Shown here one piece after another: positions 26,368-35,337 of a DNA stretch of 64,000 nucleotides. Source of the DNA: Methanomicrobiales archaeon HGW-Methanomicrobiales-1 (lineage in GTDB: Archaea > Halobacteriota > Methanomicrobia > Methanomicrobiales > Methanospirillaceae); NCBI GenBank assembly GCA_002839675.1, contig PGYM01000002.1:228111-292110 (forward strand), written 5' to 3'. The notes beneath the pieces were generated by a model, which made no database searches, was not told the origin of the DNA, and worked only from the letters and a program-made list of their open reading frames with translations. The position numbers and the translations under genes were made by a program. Within the stretch, counting starts at the first letter, position 1; each line of letters opens with the position of its first letter.

Positions 26368-27639
26368 ATGGCAGAAGAACGGGAGATGGACGACGCGCGA
26401 AAGCGTTACGAGTTCAAAAAGGCGCTCGAGAAGCTCGAGTTACAGCAGGGAGACGGGACGGAACTTATTACGATCTATATCCCCCCTGACAAGCAGATCT
26501 ACGATGTTACCAACCAGCTCAAGGACGAGTTTGGCCAGTGCGCCAACATCAAGAGCAAGCAGACCAAGACCAATGTCCAGAGCGCCATCTCCTCCATCCT
26601 CTCACGGCTCAAGTACTACAAGCGCCCGCCCCTGCATGGCCTTGCGGTCTTCTGTGGTACCGTCAAAACCTATGGCGATCGTACGGATCTCCAGTGCACG
26701 ATCGTAGAGCCTCCCGAACCACTCAACCTCTACATGTACCGCTGCAGCTCGAACTTTGAGCTCGAGCCGCTCAAGCAGATGCTCGAAGAAAAGTCTATCT
26801 ACGGGCTTCTCGTCCTTGACCGGCGGGAAGCGTACTGGGGCTTTTTACGCGGCAACCGGATCGAACCTGTTGGCGGTACAACGTCAACAGTTCCGGGAAA
26901 GACGCGCAAAGGCGGCCAGTCCGCTGCCCGGTTCGGGCGTCTCAGGGAGATTGCGATTGCCGAGTTCTATACAAGAATCGGGGAGCGATCCAGTGCCATA
27001 TTCCTTGCAGAGAAAGATTTCTTCGAGCGATTCAAAGGTCTGCTGATAGGGGGCCCCAGCCCGACAAAAGAGGAGTTTGAAGCCGGTAACTTCCTCCATC
27101 ACGAGATCCAGAAGCGGATCATCGGGATCTTTGATGTAGCATATACCAACGAAGACGGTCTCTCCGAACTGGTGGATGCGGCAAAGGATGCGCTCAAAGG
27201 CATGACCGTAGTCAAGGAAAAAGCGCTCATGGATAGGTACCTCAGAGAGCTCGTCAAGGATGCCAGCATTGCAGCTTATGGGGAAGATAGCATCCGGAAA
27301 AATCTTGAAATCGGGGCCGTCGATACCCTGCTTCTCTCGGCAAACCTCCGTAAATCCCGGCTCCGGATAAAATGCCAGAACTGCGATTTCACGGATGAAA
27401 AGACGGTTCACATCGATGCAGGAAAAACAGTCGGGGACATCCCTCTCGGTTCTTGCCCGAAATGTACGGCACCGCTTATCCTCGATGAGGAGATCGATAT
27501 CGTCGATGAACTAACCAAACTCGCTGAACAGAGCAGTGCCAAAGTCGAGCTTATTTCCGATGATTTTGAAGAAGGATCGATCCTCTTCACCGCTTTCGGC
27601 GGGATTGCCGCAATACTGCGCTACAGGACGGGATGCTGA
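26368..27639 (+). CDS. prf1: peptide chain release factor aRF1
   Basis: Archaeal class 1 release factor recognising all three stop codons; 423 residues. NIKS (in CANIKSKQTKTN, around residue 60) reads the stop codon, and GGQ (KGGQSAARFGRLRE, around 185) triggers peptidyl-tRNA hydrolysis. The C-terminal domain has a zinc-knuckle pattern (CQNCDF and CPKC). The ATG at 26368 is chosen for the conserved MAEERE start; GAGAGGT lies 11 bases upstream. It overlaps argS by one base. Confidence 0.97.
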   Translation: MAEEREMDDARKRYEFKKALEKLELQQGDGTELITIYIPPDKQIYDVTNQLKDEFGQCANIKSKQTKTNVQSAISSILSRLKYYKRPPLHGLAVFCGTVKTYGDRTDLQCTIVEPPEPLNLYMYRCSSNFELEPLKQMLEEKSIYGLLVLDRREAYWGFLRGNRIEPVGGTTSTVPGKTRKGGQSAARFGRLREIAIAEFYTRIGERSSAIFLAEKDFFERFKGLLIGGPSPTKEEFEAGNFLHHEIQKRIIGIFDVAYTNEDGLSELVDAAKDALKGMTVVKEKALMDRYLRELVKDASIAAYGEDSIRKNLEIGAVDTLLLSANLRKSRLRIKCQNCDFTDEKTVHIDAGKTVGDIPLGSCPKCTAPLILDEEIDIVDELTKLAEQSSAKVELISDDFEEGSILFTAFGGIAAILRYRTGC

Positions 27640-29303
27640 TGTTACTGGAAAAACGAATACTACTGGAGCGCGTACTCAGGGAGAGTACCGGCATGGAAGA
27701 TGTGCTGCTGGCCGAAGGCGGGGAGCATGCCGACCTTGCAACGACTATCGCATTCGCACTGGCAAAGCAGAAAAAACAGGCACCGGTCAAGATCGCACAG
27801 GATCTTGTCGCCGAGCTTGCGAAACATCCTGAACTCACAGGAATTCAGGTTGAAGCCAAAGGCCCGTATATCAATTTCATTTTCGGCAAGGAATATGTCA
27901 GCGAGACAATAAAAGCCGCAGTGAAACCGGGTTATGGTTCACTTGAGAAAAAAACAACCCGTGTTGTTCTCGAACACACGAGCGCCAACCCTAACGGTCC
28001 GCTCCATGTGGGACACATCCGGAACTCAATCATCGGTGACACCCTTGCCCGGGCATTCCGCAAGGCTGGCTACCGGCTCGAAGTCCAGTACTATGTCAAT
28101 GATATGGGCCGGCAGATCGCAATCGTCGTCTGGGGGTTCACTCATCTTGACAGCACTCAGCAGGAGGGCGAGAAAGAGGATGCCCATATTGCCCGCATCT
28201 ATATTGCAGCAAACCGCGAGATCGAGAAGGATCCGGAGATCACCCAGCAGGTCAATGAACTGATGCAGCTGGTGGAGAAAGGCGATACTCCCACGGTCAA
28301 GAAGTTCAGGAACGAGGTCTCGCGCTGCCTTGACGGGTTCAAGGTCACGATGAAAAACCTCAACGTGGCTCACGACCGGTTTGTCTGGGAGAGCGATTTC
28401 ATCCGGAACGGGTACACCGAGAAGATCATCAACCGGATCAGGAAACTTCCGCAGGCACGACAGGAAGAGACCCTTGCACTCGATCTCTCGGAGTTCGGGT
28501 TCGAGAACAAGTACGTGATCCGGCGCAGTGACGGTACCTCGGTCTATGCAGCCCGCGACCTTGCATTCCATGCATGGAAAGGAGCGAACTTTGACCGGAT
28601 GATCGATGTGCTTGGTGCTGATCACAAGCTGATTGGCGCCCAGCTCCAGTGCACCATGAAACTGCTCGGGGAGAAGGTACCGGAGATCGTCCACTTCGAG
28701 TTCGTATCCCTGCCAGATGGGTCGATGAGCACCCGGGCAGGCAAGTTCATCTCGGCCGATGACCTGATCACCGAGATCAACAAGCGGGCATTCGATGAAG
28801 TGACCGCACGGAGACCCGAACTCGATGAGCCGGCCCGGAGGGCAATTGCACAATCAGTCGGTCTTGCAGCAGTCCGGTATGATATCGTGAAGGTATCCCC
28901 CGAAAAGAGCACGGTCTTTGACTGGAAGGAAGCGCTGGACTTCGAGCGCCAGAGCGGGCCGTACATCCAGTACTCCCATGCCCGAGCCTGCAGTATCTTA
29001 GAGAAAGCAGGACCTTTTGAGGAATGCTACGATCTTGAGACACCGGCTGAGATTGCCCTTGCCAAACAGATTGCGAAGCTGCCCATGGTCATCGAACGGG
29101 TGATCGCAGAACTTCGTCCGCATATCCTTGCCACGTACTCCCGCGAACTTGCCGATACCTTCAACTCGTTCTACCACTTCGACCCGGTACTGAAGAGCGA
29201 GGGAAAAGTCCGCGATAGACGGCTTACCCTCGTGAAAGCAGCGCAGAACACCCTCAAAGAGTCGTTAGAGACACTTGGGATCGATGCCATCCGCACCATG
29301 TAA
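27639..29303 (+). CDS. argS: arginyl-tRNA synthetase
   Basis: Class I synthetase of 554 residues. N-terminal ArgRS-specific Add-1 domain, then the HIGH-type motif LHVGHIRNSI and the degenerate KMSKS segment SMSTRAGKF, with a C-terminal all-helical DALR anticodon-binding domain ending in LGIDAIRTM. It starts at the ATG overlapping the prf1 stop (TGATG). The taw1 gene begins 20 bases before its end. All four genes prf1-argS-taw1-sepS serve tRNA or translation. Confidence 0.97.
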   Translation: MLLEKRILLERVLRESTGMEDVLLAEGGEHADLATTIAFALAKQKKQAPVKIAQDLVAELAKHPELTGIQVEAKGPYINFIFGKEYVSETIKAAVKPGYGSLEKKTTRVVLEHTSANPNGPLHVGHIRNSIIGDTLARAFRKAGYRLEVQYYVNDMGRQIAIVVWGFTHLDSTQQEGEKEDAHIARIYIAANREIEKDPEITQQVNELMQLVEKGDTPTVKKFRNEVSRCLDGFKVTMKNLNVAHDRFVWESDFIRNGYTEKIINRIRKLPQARQEETLALDLSEFGFENKYVIRRSDGTSVYAARDLAFHAWKGANFDRMIDVLGADHKLIGAQLQCTMKLLGEKVPEIVHFEFVSLPDGSMSTRAGKFISADDLITEINKRAFDEVTARRPELDEPARRAIAQSVGLAAVRYDIVKVSPEKSTVFDWKEALDFERQSGPYIQYSHARACSILEKAGPFEECYDLETPAEIALAKQIAKLPMVIERVIAELRPHILATYSRELADTFNSFYHFDPVLKSEGKVRDRRLTLVKAAQNTLKESLETLGIDAIRTM

Positions 29304-30183
29304 TGCCCTGCGAAAGCAGGGATACCAGTTTTTTTCAAAGACTTCAGGCGCTGCTCTCAAGCCCTGCATGTGGTGCAAACGGGCACTTATGGGCGGTGAC
29401 ATGTGTTACAAGCACCAGTTCTATGGGATTGACAGCCACCGTTGCGTCCAGATGACCCCCACCCTGCGCTGCAACCAGCGCTGCCTATTCTGCTGGAGAT
29501 CCTACGAAGAAGAGATGCCCGAGGAAAAGGAGTGCTCTCCGGAAACAATTCTGGCCGGATTACACAAGTTCCAGAAAAAAGCTCTTGCCGGGTACAATTC
29601 CATCCTCGATAATACAGTCACTTCCGAAAAGTGGCAGGAAGCCCTGGATCCAAAACACGTCGCGATCTCGCTCTCCGGGGAACCGACACTCTACAGCCAG
29701 CTCCCGGCGCTGATCGATCTCTTCAACGATAAAGGCTATACAACATTTCTCGTGAGCAACGGAACAAATCCTGACATGCTCCGGAGGTGCCACCCGTACC
29801 AGATGTATGTCTCGCTCGATGCGCCGGATCGGGAGACCTACATCGCGGTATGCCGCCCGGAGGAGGATTACTGGGAGCAGGTAAATGAGAGCCTTGCCCT
29901 GCTGGGAACGCGGCGATCCGCAGTGCGGATTACCCTTGTCAAGGGTCTCAACGATTTCTCTCCGGAAAAATACGCCGCGATCCTGCAGGATTCGGGCGCG
30001 TCATTTGTGGAAGTGAAGGGATATATGTATCTGGGATACAGTAGAAACCGGTTGGCTAGAGAGAACATGCCGGCGCATGAGTATGTACGATCGTTTGCAG
30101 AAAAGATTGCAGCAGCGTGCGATTACCGGTTTAAAGATGAGAATATTTTGAGCAGAGTGGTCTGCCTGGAGCGTATAACATGA
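29284..30183 (+). CDS. taw1: tRNA 4-demethylwyosine synthase (Taw1)
   Basis: Radical-SAM enzyme building the tricyclic wyosine core at position 37 of tRNA-Phe from N1-methylguanosine and pyruvate. Motifs include [20 protein letters not shown], the cluster motif CNQRCLFCW and the [10 protein letters not shown] segment characteristic of TYW1/Taw1; extra N-terminal cysteines fit a second [4Fe-4S] cluster. The ATG at 29284 lies within argS (20-base overlap). The stop overlaps the sepS ATG. No flavodoxin domain is fused, as expected for archaea. Confidence 0.95.
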   Translation: MPSAPCNALRKQGYQFFSKTSGAALKPCMWCKRALMGGDMCYKHQFYGIDSHRCVQMTPTLRCNQRCLFCWRSYEEEMPEEKECSPETILAGLHKFQKKALAGYNSILDNTVTSEKWQEALDPKHVAISLSGEPTLYSQLPALIDLFNDKGYTTFLVSNGTNPDMLRRCHPYQMYVSLDAPDRETYIAVCRPEEDYWEQVNESLALLGTRRSAVRITLVKGLNDFSPEKYAAILQDSGASFVEVKGYMYLGYSRNRLARENMPAHEYVRSFAEKIAAACDYRFKDENILSRVVCLERIT

Positions 30184-31832
30184 GATTCAATCCCGAAGAA
30201 TGGAAGCGAAAATCACGTGAGAATTTTGAAGGTGCATGGCATGAAGGGCCATCTGTAGTTACACCGCCGGGACATGCGGCAACATACCCATGCCTTACGT
30301 TCAAACGGGCCCAGGCGCACCCGATCTTTGCCACGATAAACCGGCTCCGCGAGACCTACCTTTCGCTGGGATTCGATGAAGCCGAAAACCCAGTCATCAT
30401 CGAGGAACAGGACATCTACCGGCAGTTCGGCCCCGAGGCAATGGCCGTGCTCGACCGGGTCTTCTATCTCGGGGGACTTCCCCGTCCGAACGTGGGGATC
30501 GCCCGGAAACAGCTCGATGAGATCAATGAGATCCTGATGAGCCATCGGAGCCCGCTCGCACACGGGGATACCGTGCCGGTCGAACAAGCTCACCTGCATG
30601 AACATTACAAATCCATGACAAAAGAAACCGAGGAGCACCTGCGCGAGACGCTCCACGCGTACAAGAAATCGGAGATCGACGGGGACGAACTGACCTTCGA
30701 GCTCTCCAAGGTGCTTGGGGTGGATGACGCGCTGGTTGTGCACATCCTCGACGTTGTTTTTCCGGAGTTCAGGGCACTCGTTCCGGAATCTTCGCGTTCA
30801 ACGCTCCGCAGCCACATGACGAGCGGCTGGTTCATGACTCTCGGAGCGATCTGGGAGAAAACAGCGCTTCCCATCCGTATGTTCTCAGTTGACCGGTGTT
30901 TCCGGCGCGAACAGGCTGAAGGGCCGACCCGTCTCATGACCTATCATTCGGCATCGTGTATCATTGCCGGAGAAAATGTCACCATTGAAGATGGTAAAGC
31001 CGTCAGCGAGGCACTCCTTTCCGCATTCGGGTACACTGATTTCCGGTTCCAGCCGGATGAGAAACGTTCCAAGTATTATATGCCGGATTCGCAGACCGAG
31101 GTCTATGCCCGCCACCCGGTACATGGCTGGGTTGAGGTGGCAACGTTTGGGATGTACTCCCCCTCAGCACTTGCCGAGTACGGTATCGGCGTACCGGTCA
31201 TGAACCTCGGGTTAGGTGTAGAGCGACTCGCGATGATTGCGTACAATTCAAATGACGTCCGTCAACTCTGTTTCCCCCAGTTCTTCCCCCGACCCATTAC
31301 TGACCGGGATATTGCCCGGGCGGTTCATGTACGGGAAGAACCGGCATCCCCGGAAGGAAAGCAGCTTGCAGCAGCAATTATCCGTGTCGCTACCGCAAAT
31401 GGCGCCGCTGCCGGACCATGCTCATTCGATGCATGGGAAGGGACTCTTGGCGGAGTAGCGATAAAAGTGGCAGTAGAAGAGCCGGAATCCAATGCAAAGC
31501 TCTGCGGTCCCGCCTGCGCCAATGAAATATTCGTCCATGAAGGATCGATTCTGGGTGTGCCGGATGTTGAGAAGTGGAAACAGGCGCGGACAGAGGGAGT
31601 CTCAACCGGCATCAGCTACCTGAGCGCAGTTGCAGCGCTCGCCGCTGCCCGCATCGAAGAAGCTGCCCGGTGCGGGAAGGCCACCACGGTGCAGGTGAAG
31701 ATGGCAAAACTCCCCAGTGACATTAACCTGAAGATCGAGGAGTTCGCAATGCGTGCAATAACAGATAATAACAAAAAAGTGGACGTAAGGGGCCCGGTAT
31801 TCCTTTCCGTCAGTTCAACAATCAAAGAATAA
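30180..31832 (+). CDS. sepS: O-phosphoseryl-tRNA(Cys) synthetase
   Basis: Class II synthetase that charges tRNA-Cys with O-phosphoserine, the first step of tRNA-dependent cysteine synthesis in methanogens; SepCysS then converts it to Cys-tRNA. The 550-residue length and N-terminal [19 protein letters not shown] fit the family. [15 protein letters not shown] and [20 protein letters not shown] form the class II core, and [10 protein letters not shown] is motif 3. ATGA overlap with taw1. A T-run follows. SepCysS and a CysRS are not in the window. Confidence 0.95.
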   Translation: MRFNPEEWKRKSRENFEGAWHEGPSVVTPPGHAATYPCLTFKRAQAHPIFATINRLRETYLSLGFDEAENPVIIEEQDIYRQFGPEAMAVLDRVFYLGGLPRPNVGIARKQLDEINEILMSHRSPLAHGDTVPVEQAHLHEHYKSMTKETEEHLRETLHAYKKSEIDGDELTFELSKVLGVDDALVVHILDVVFPEFRALVPESSRSTLRSHMTSGWFMTLGAIWEKTALPIRMFSVDRCFRREQAEGPTRLMTYHSASCIIAGENVTIEDGKAVSEALLSAFGYTDFRFQPDEKRSKYYMPDSQTEVYARHPVHGWVEVATFGMYSPSALAEYGIGVPVMNLGLGVERLAMIAYNSNDVRQLCFPQFFPRPITDRDIARAVHVREEPASPEGKQLAAAIIRVATANGAAAGPCSFDAWEGTLGGVAIKVAVEEPESNAKLCGPACANEIFVHEGSILGVPDVEKWKQARTEGVSTGISYLSAVAALAAARIEEAARCGKATTVQVKMAKLPSDINLKIEEFAMRAITDNNKKVDVRGPVFLSVSSTIKE

Positions 31833-31843
31833 TTTTTTTTCTT
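31833..31843 (+). terminator. T-run after sepS
   Basis: Eight consecutive T residues begin directly after the sepS stop codon, a typical archaeal U-tract terminator for the prf1-argS-taw1-sepS run. Confidence 0.6.
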
Positions 31844-31934
31844 GCTCTGGACAAATCCTCTTGCTCTTTTGGATTCTCTCACTTTTTTTGCGTTCATAAG
31901 TATTGATTATCTATCACGCTTTCAAGTCAGGGGG

Positions 31935-32103
31935 AGGATGGGGGTCGCGTGGGTACATTTGCACGGCCTAAACTCAACCCGTGACCCTGAATCTGCCACT
32001 CATTCCCGGCAGGTTAACGGCGTTGAGATCATTCCACAGGATCACGAAAACCGCAGGAGGTACTGATGGCAATTATCAAGTGTACCCACGCGACCCCCTC
32101 CAT
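31935..32103. mobile_element. MITE-like inverted-repeat element
   Basis: A 169-bp segment bounded by inverted repeats. The left end (31935-31961) and the reverse complement of the right end (32077-32103) share GGGGGTCGCGTGGGTACA exactly and match at 22 of 27 positions overall. No transposase and no obvious target-site duplication are visible. The interior is moderately GC-rich and carries a strong SD (AGGAGG, 32055-32060) before a 15-codon frame starting at 32066 that runs through the right end. The design suits a MITE, a regulatory dyad or a structured RNA. Confidence 0.45.
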
Positions 32104-32176
32104 GCCCACTTGAATTCCGGACATATTTTATCCTGATTTACGTCGACGATTGGTGTTTTTTGTGCCGGGATCCACT

Positions 32177-32308
32177 GAGGGGGGTCACATGGGTACAGTT
32201 GGAATGCCGGGGTGACTCCCGAAACCCCGTGGGTCACGGTAGATGATGGAAACATTCCTGATCACCCCCTCCGGGAATCAATGCTCAAAATGGGGGTCTC
32301 GTACATAT
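32177..32308 (+). repeat. two further copies of the inverted-repeat end
   Basis: The core of the element at 31935-32103 recurs twice in direct orientation: GGGGGTCACATGGGTACA at 32180-32197 and a shortened GGGGGTCTCGTACA at 32292-32305. The stretch between them (32198-32291) holds no gene. The four related copies in 370 bases suggest a site family, not one isolated palindrome. Confidence 0.5.
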
Positions 32309-32358
32309 GTTAGAAATAGATAACATTAATATGAAATAGTGTTAGAAATAGATAACAC
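32307..32358. promoter_or_regulatory. paired dyad operators upstream of the DUF2178-HTH pair
   Basis: TGTTAGAAATAGATAACA occurs twice, at 32308-32325 and 32340-32357, 32 bp (about three helical turns) apart. Each is a dyad TGTTA-N8-TAACA. The flanking base pair differs, A..T in the first copy and G..C in the second, so symmetry is kept at both sites. A TATA-like TTAATATG lies between them. Most likely the autoregulatory binding site of the HTH protein encoded two genes on. Confidence 0.75.
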
Positions 32359-32373
32359 ACAGGACTGATAGAA

Positions 32374-32760
32374 ATGAAACCCAGAAATCTCTACCGCATA
32401 ATCATCGGAATACTAATGATCATCAGCGGTATCGCTTCCATGATCCTGACCGCGGGTGAAGCCATCATCGGGACTATCCTGCTTGTAGCAGGACTTGCCT
32501 TCCTTATCACGGGGATCACCCGGCACCGGCAATATGGGAATGAGCCGGAATCTGATGAGCGCTCAAAAAAGATCGGTGCATACGGGCTGTCCTATGCATG
32601 GCTCACCGGCCTGCTCTTTATGTTCTGCCTGTTCTGGCTGGATTATCTGGGACTATTAAGGCTGGGAACCCAGGTTGCACTTGCACTGTCCATTGTCGTG
32701 CTTGCACTCTCTGCCCGGCTCTATCAGATCTATCTGTTCCGGAAAGGGGATGTGGAATAG
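32374..32760 (+). CDS. DUF2178-like integral membrane protein
   Basis: A 128-residue protein with four predicted transmembrane helices (about 7-27, 29-47, 72-92 and 97-117) and a polar loop, QYGNEPESDERSKKIGAYGL, between the second and third. The DER-(S/T)-x-x-I-x-x-x-A/G pattern and size match DUF2178 proteins, which commonly precede small XRE regulators in bacteria and archaea. Function unknown; sensing membrane or envelope state is a guess. Its promoter carries two operator dyads, and the regulator gene follows after 22 bases. Confidence 0.75.
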   Translation: MKPRNLYRIIIGILMIISGIASMILTAGEAIIGTILLVAGLAFLITGITRHRQYGNEPESDERSKKIGAYGLSYAWLTGLLFMFCLFWLDYLGLLRLGTQVALALSIVVLALSARLYQIYLFRKGDVE

Positions 32761-32782
32761 GATATAATTGGAGTACACAATT

Positions 32783-33016
32783 GTGCAGACCAGAATCAAA
32801 GAATTCCGGACGCGTTTTTCCCTTACACAGGATGATCTCGCAAAAAAAGTAGGTGTGCGAAGGGAGACAATCGTCTTTTTGGAACAGGGAAAATATAATC
32901 CGTCCCTCAAACTCGCCCATGATGTAGCCCGGACCCTGCATACCACGATAGACGAACTCTTCATTTTTGAAGACGAGGTGCAGGGACAGGAAAGCGGGAT
33001 CGTTCTCGAAGACTAG
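32783..33016 (+). CDS. small XRE-family HTH transcriptional regulator
   Basis: A 77-residue single-domain Cro/CI-type regulator. The five-helix HTH spans [20 protein letters not shown] through [35 protein letters not shown] contains the recognition helix. This is the short YozG-like class usually paired with DUF2178 membrane proteins. I chose the GTG at 32783, eight or nine bases after TTGGAG; a TTG at 32768 would add five residues. It likely binds the twin dyads at 32307-32358 and represses its own operon. Confidence 0.88.
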   Translation: MQTRIKEFRTRFSLTQDDLAKKVGVRRETIVFLEQGKYNPSLKLAHDVARTLHTTIDELFIFEDEVQGQESGIVLED

Positions 33017-33027
33017 CAACAGAGAAT

Positions 33028-35337
33028 TCACGAAGAGGCTGTTTCAGAGCTCATGGAATCCATGACGGGTTCAGAAATTACCGGTTCCCGGCAGAGGTCT
33101 CCAAGAATAAGCATGGTCGCATTCTTATCGAGGGGTTGGTTGTCATTGCCACATTTTGGGGAGTAAATGCAGGACGGGCAGCCATCTTCGCACCGGCAGT
33201 CCCGGACCAGTGCATGGGCGGTGGCAAACAGATCGGGCAGGATCTCGTAGGCTTTCTCAGCAAGTCCGATACCTCCTTCATAGCCATCATAAACAAATAT
33301 GACCGGCTCTCCGTTCTCACCATATGCGGCTGATGACAATCCGCCAATATCCCAGCGATCGCACATCACATGCAGAGGCATGAGGGCAATGATGGCATGC
33401 TCTGCACCATGCAGTCCGCCGGCAAAATCCAGGTTCCCTTTCAAAATGTTCTGCTCCGTATGGGGAGAAGGGATGAGCCAGAATGCTTTTGTCCTGAAGG
33501 TGAGCGGGGGGAGACAGAGGGGTTCAACACCCAGAATGGTATCGCCGCGTTTGATCTTGTAACCGGTATATTGTTCGGTCACTTCCACTACTCCAAAGGC
33601 ACATTTCACCCCATTCAATTCACAGGTTTCAAGGGTCTCGATGATCGCAAGATCCACCTCTTTTAAGGGCTGCGTGTAATAGTCCACATCGGCCTCGGCC
33701 ACCCGCACGGTATGGGTTTCCAGATCCATCTCCTTGACAAGATACATCTCGCCCTGGTGGAGAAGAATAGCCCCTTTGTGGGCTTCCCGGTATGCCTGAG
33801 CCCGGTCCATGGTCTCGAGCATCCTGCCATGGCACATAATCCGGAAGGTTTCTCCGGGAATCCCCCAAAGACTTACCAGGCTGGCTGCTCTGCCCCGCCC
33901 GGAATACACCCACCCGCGGGCTGTCTTCCTGACAAGATCGGTGGATGCAAGTTCCGGAAGCAATTGAGGGAATGCATCACCGAAAAATACCCGGTCTTCA
34001 TCTTCGCGGAGGGGAAGCTCAGCTGCAGCGCAGAGCAGGTGCCCGGATACGATATACGGATTGTCCGTATCAACGATTGCGTGTTCGTTCGAACGCGAAA
34101 AAAACTGTTCCGGGTGGTTCATGAAGTACTGGTCAAGGGGATTGGCCTGCGCAACAAGAAGAGCAAGAGATACATCACCTTTCCTCCCGACCCGGCCGGC
34201 CTGTTGCCACGTGGACATCATGGTACCCGGGTACCCGGAAATAATCACGGCATCGAGCGATCCGATATCGATACCAAGCTCAAGTGCATTTGTCGAGACA
34301 ACACCCTTCATCGTCCCATCCTTGAGACGGTTCTCGATAATCCGCCGGTCCTCGGGAAGATAACCTGCCCGGTACGCGCAGATTGCATCTGCGAGCTGAG
34401 CACTTGAACGTCGTGCATCCTCCCGCGCCCAGAGGGTAACGAGTTCCGCCATCTTCCGGGAACCAGTAAAACACAATGTCTGGAGATCGTTTTTCACGCA
34501 GGAAACCAGAAGGTCTTTTGTTTCCTGATGCGTGGAGCGTTCACCTACGCCATCGTAGAACGGGTTGTAGAGAACGAAATGTTTCCTCCCGTGAGGGGAT
34601 CCATTACCGTCGATTAACTCGAATGGATGACCGGTCAGCCGGGAGGAAAATTCCTCCGGGTTTGCCAGCGTTGCCGTGGACATGATGAACTGCGGGCGTG
34701 AACCATAGTGAAGGCAAAGTCGCGACAAACGCCGGATCAGCATCGCAATATGTGAACCGAATACTCCCCGGTACCGGTGTGCCTCATCGATGACAATATA
34801 CCGGAGATTGGCAAACAGCGGGCGCCATTTCATGTGCCAGGACAGGATCTGATGAATCTCATGGGGATTCGAGAGAATTATCCGCGAGTTATCCCGTATC
34901 GCCGCCCGTCGAGACTGCGGGGTGTCCCCGTCATAAATAGCGGGTTTTGCTGAAATGCCGGTATAGTCAGCCATCTGCTCAAGGGTTATAAGTTGGTCGT
35001 TTGACAGCGCTTTTGTCGGGTACAGGTATAGTGCACGAGCTTCCGGATTGGCTTCAAGCGCGGAAAAAACTGGAATATTGAACGCCAGGGTCTTACCGCT
35101 TGCTGTTGGCGTCGTGATTATCACATTTTTGCCGGCATTAACGTGGTTGATTGCATCACACTGGTGCGTGTACAGCCGGATGCCTTTCTGGTCGAGATAG
35201 GAAGTGATACTATCGGAAAGAGGTGAATCGAGTGTGCCATAACGGGGGAGGCAGGGTTCAATAATTTCGGTATGTACCACGCGGTGATGATAGACCGGGT
35301 TGGTAGCGAGAAGCCGGATTACATCCTCAACAGCCAT
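33028..35337 (-). CDS. MrfA/YprA-like SF2 DEAD-box helicase with DUF1998 domain
   Basis: A 769-residue superfamily 2 helicase. Walker A TTPTASGKT at residues 75-83, the DEAH motif in YIVIDEAHRYRG, MSTATL, and motif VI QQAGRVGRKGD. The C-terminal third is a DUF1998/MZB domain with a four-cysteine cluster (CRCEDGCPSCIYSPKCGND) that binds zinc. This architecture is that of MrfA (YprA), a 3'-5' helicase in mitomycin repair of Bacillus subtilis, and of Hrq1-related proteins. It overlaps the upstream exonuclease gene by 11 bases, the same pairing as MrfA-MrfB. Confidence 0.9.
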   Translation of the reverse strand: MAVEDVIRLLATNPVYHHRVVHTEIIEPCLPRYGTLDSPLSDSITSYLDQKGIRLYTHQCDAINHVNAGKNVIITTPTASGKTLAFNIPVFSALEANPEARALYLYPTKALSNDQLITLEQMADYTGISAKPAIYDGDTPQSRRAAIRDNSRIILSNPHEIHQILSWHMKWRPLFANLRYIVIDEAHRYRGVFGSHIAMLIRRLSRLCLHYGSRPQFIMSTATLANPEEFSSRLTGHPFELIDGNGSPHGRKHFVLYNPFYDGVGERSTHQETKDLLVSCVKNDLQTLCFTGSRKMAELVTLWAREDARRSSAQLADAICAYRAGYLPEDRRIIENRLKDGTMKGVVSTNALELGIDIGSLDAVIISGYPGTMMSTWQQAGRVGRKGDVSLALLVAQANPLDQYFMNHPEQFFSRSNEHAIVDTDNPYIVSGHLLCAAAELPLREDEDRVFFGDAFPQLLPELASTDLVRKTARGWVYSGRGRAASLVSLWGIPGETFRIMCHGRMLETMDRAQAYREAHKGAILLHQGEMYLVKEMDLETHTVRVAEADVDYYTQPLKEVDLAIIETLETCELNGVKCAFGVVEVTEQYTGYKIKRGDTILGVEPLCLPPLTFRTKAFWLIPSPHTEQNILKGNLDFAGGLHGAEHAIIALMPLHVMCDRWDIGGLSSAAYGENGEPVIFVYDGYEGGIGLAEKAYEILPDLFATAHALVRDCRCEDGCPSCIYSPKCGNDNQPLDKNATMLILGDLCREPVISEPVMDSMSSETASS

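Noticed and set aside
31842-32066. 74-residue frame across the inverted-repeat element
   Set aside because: No SD, unusual composition, and it crosses the left repeat; more likely chance.
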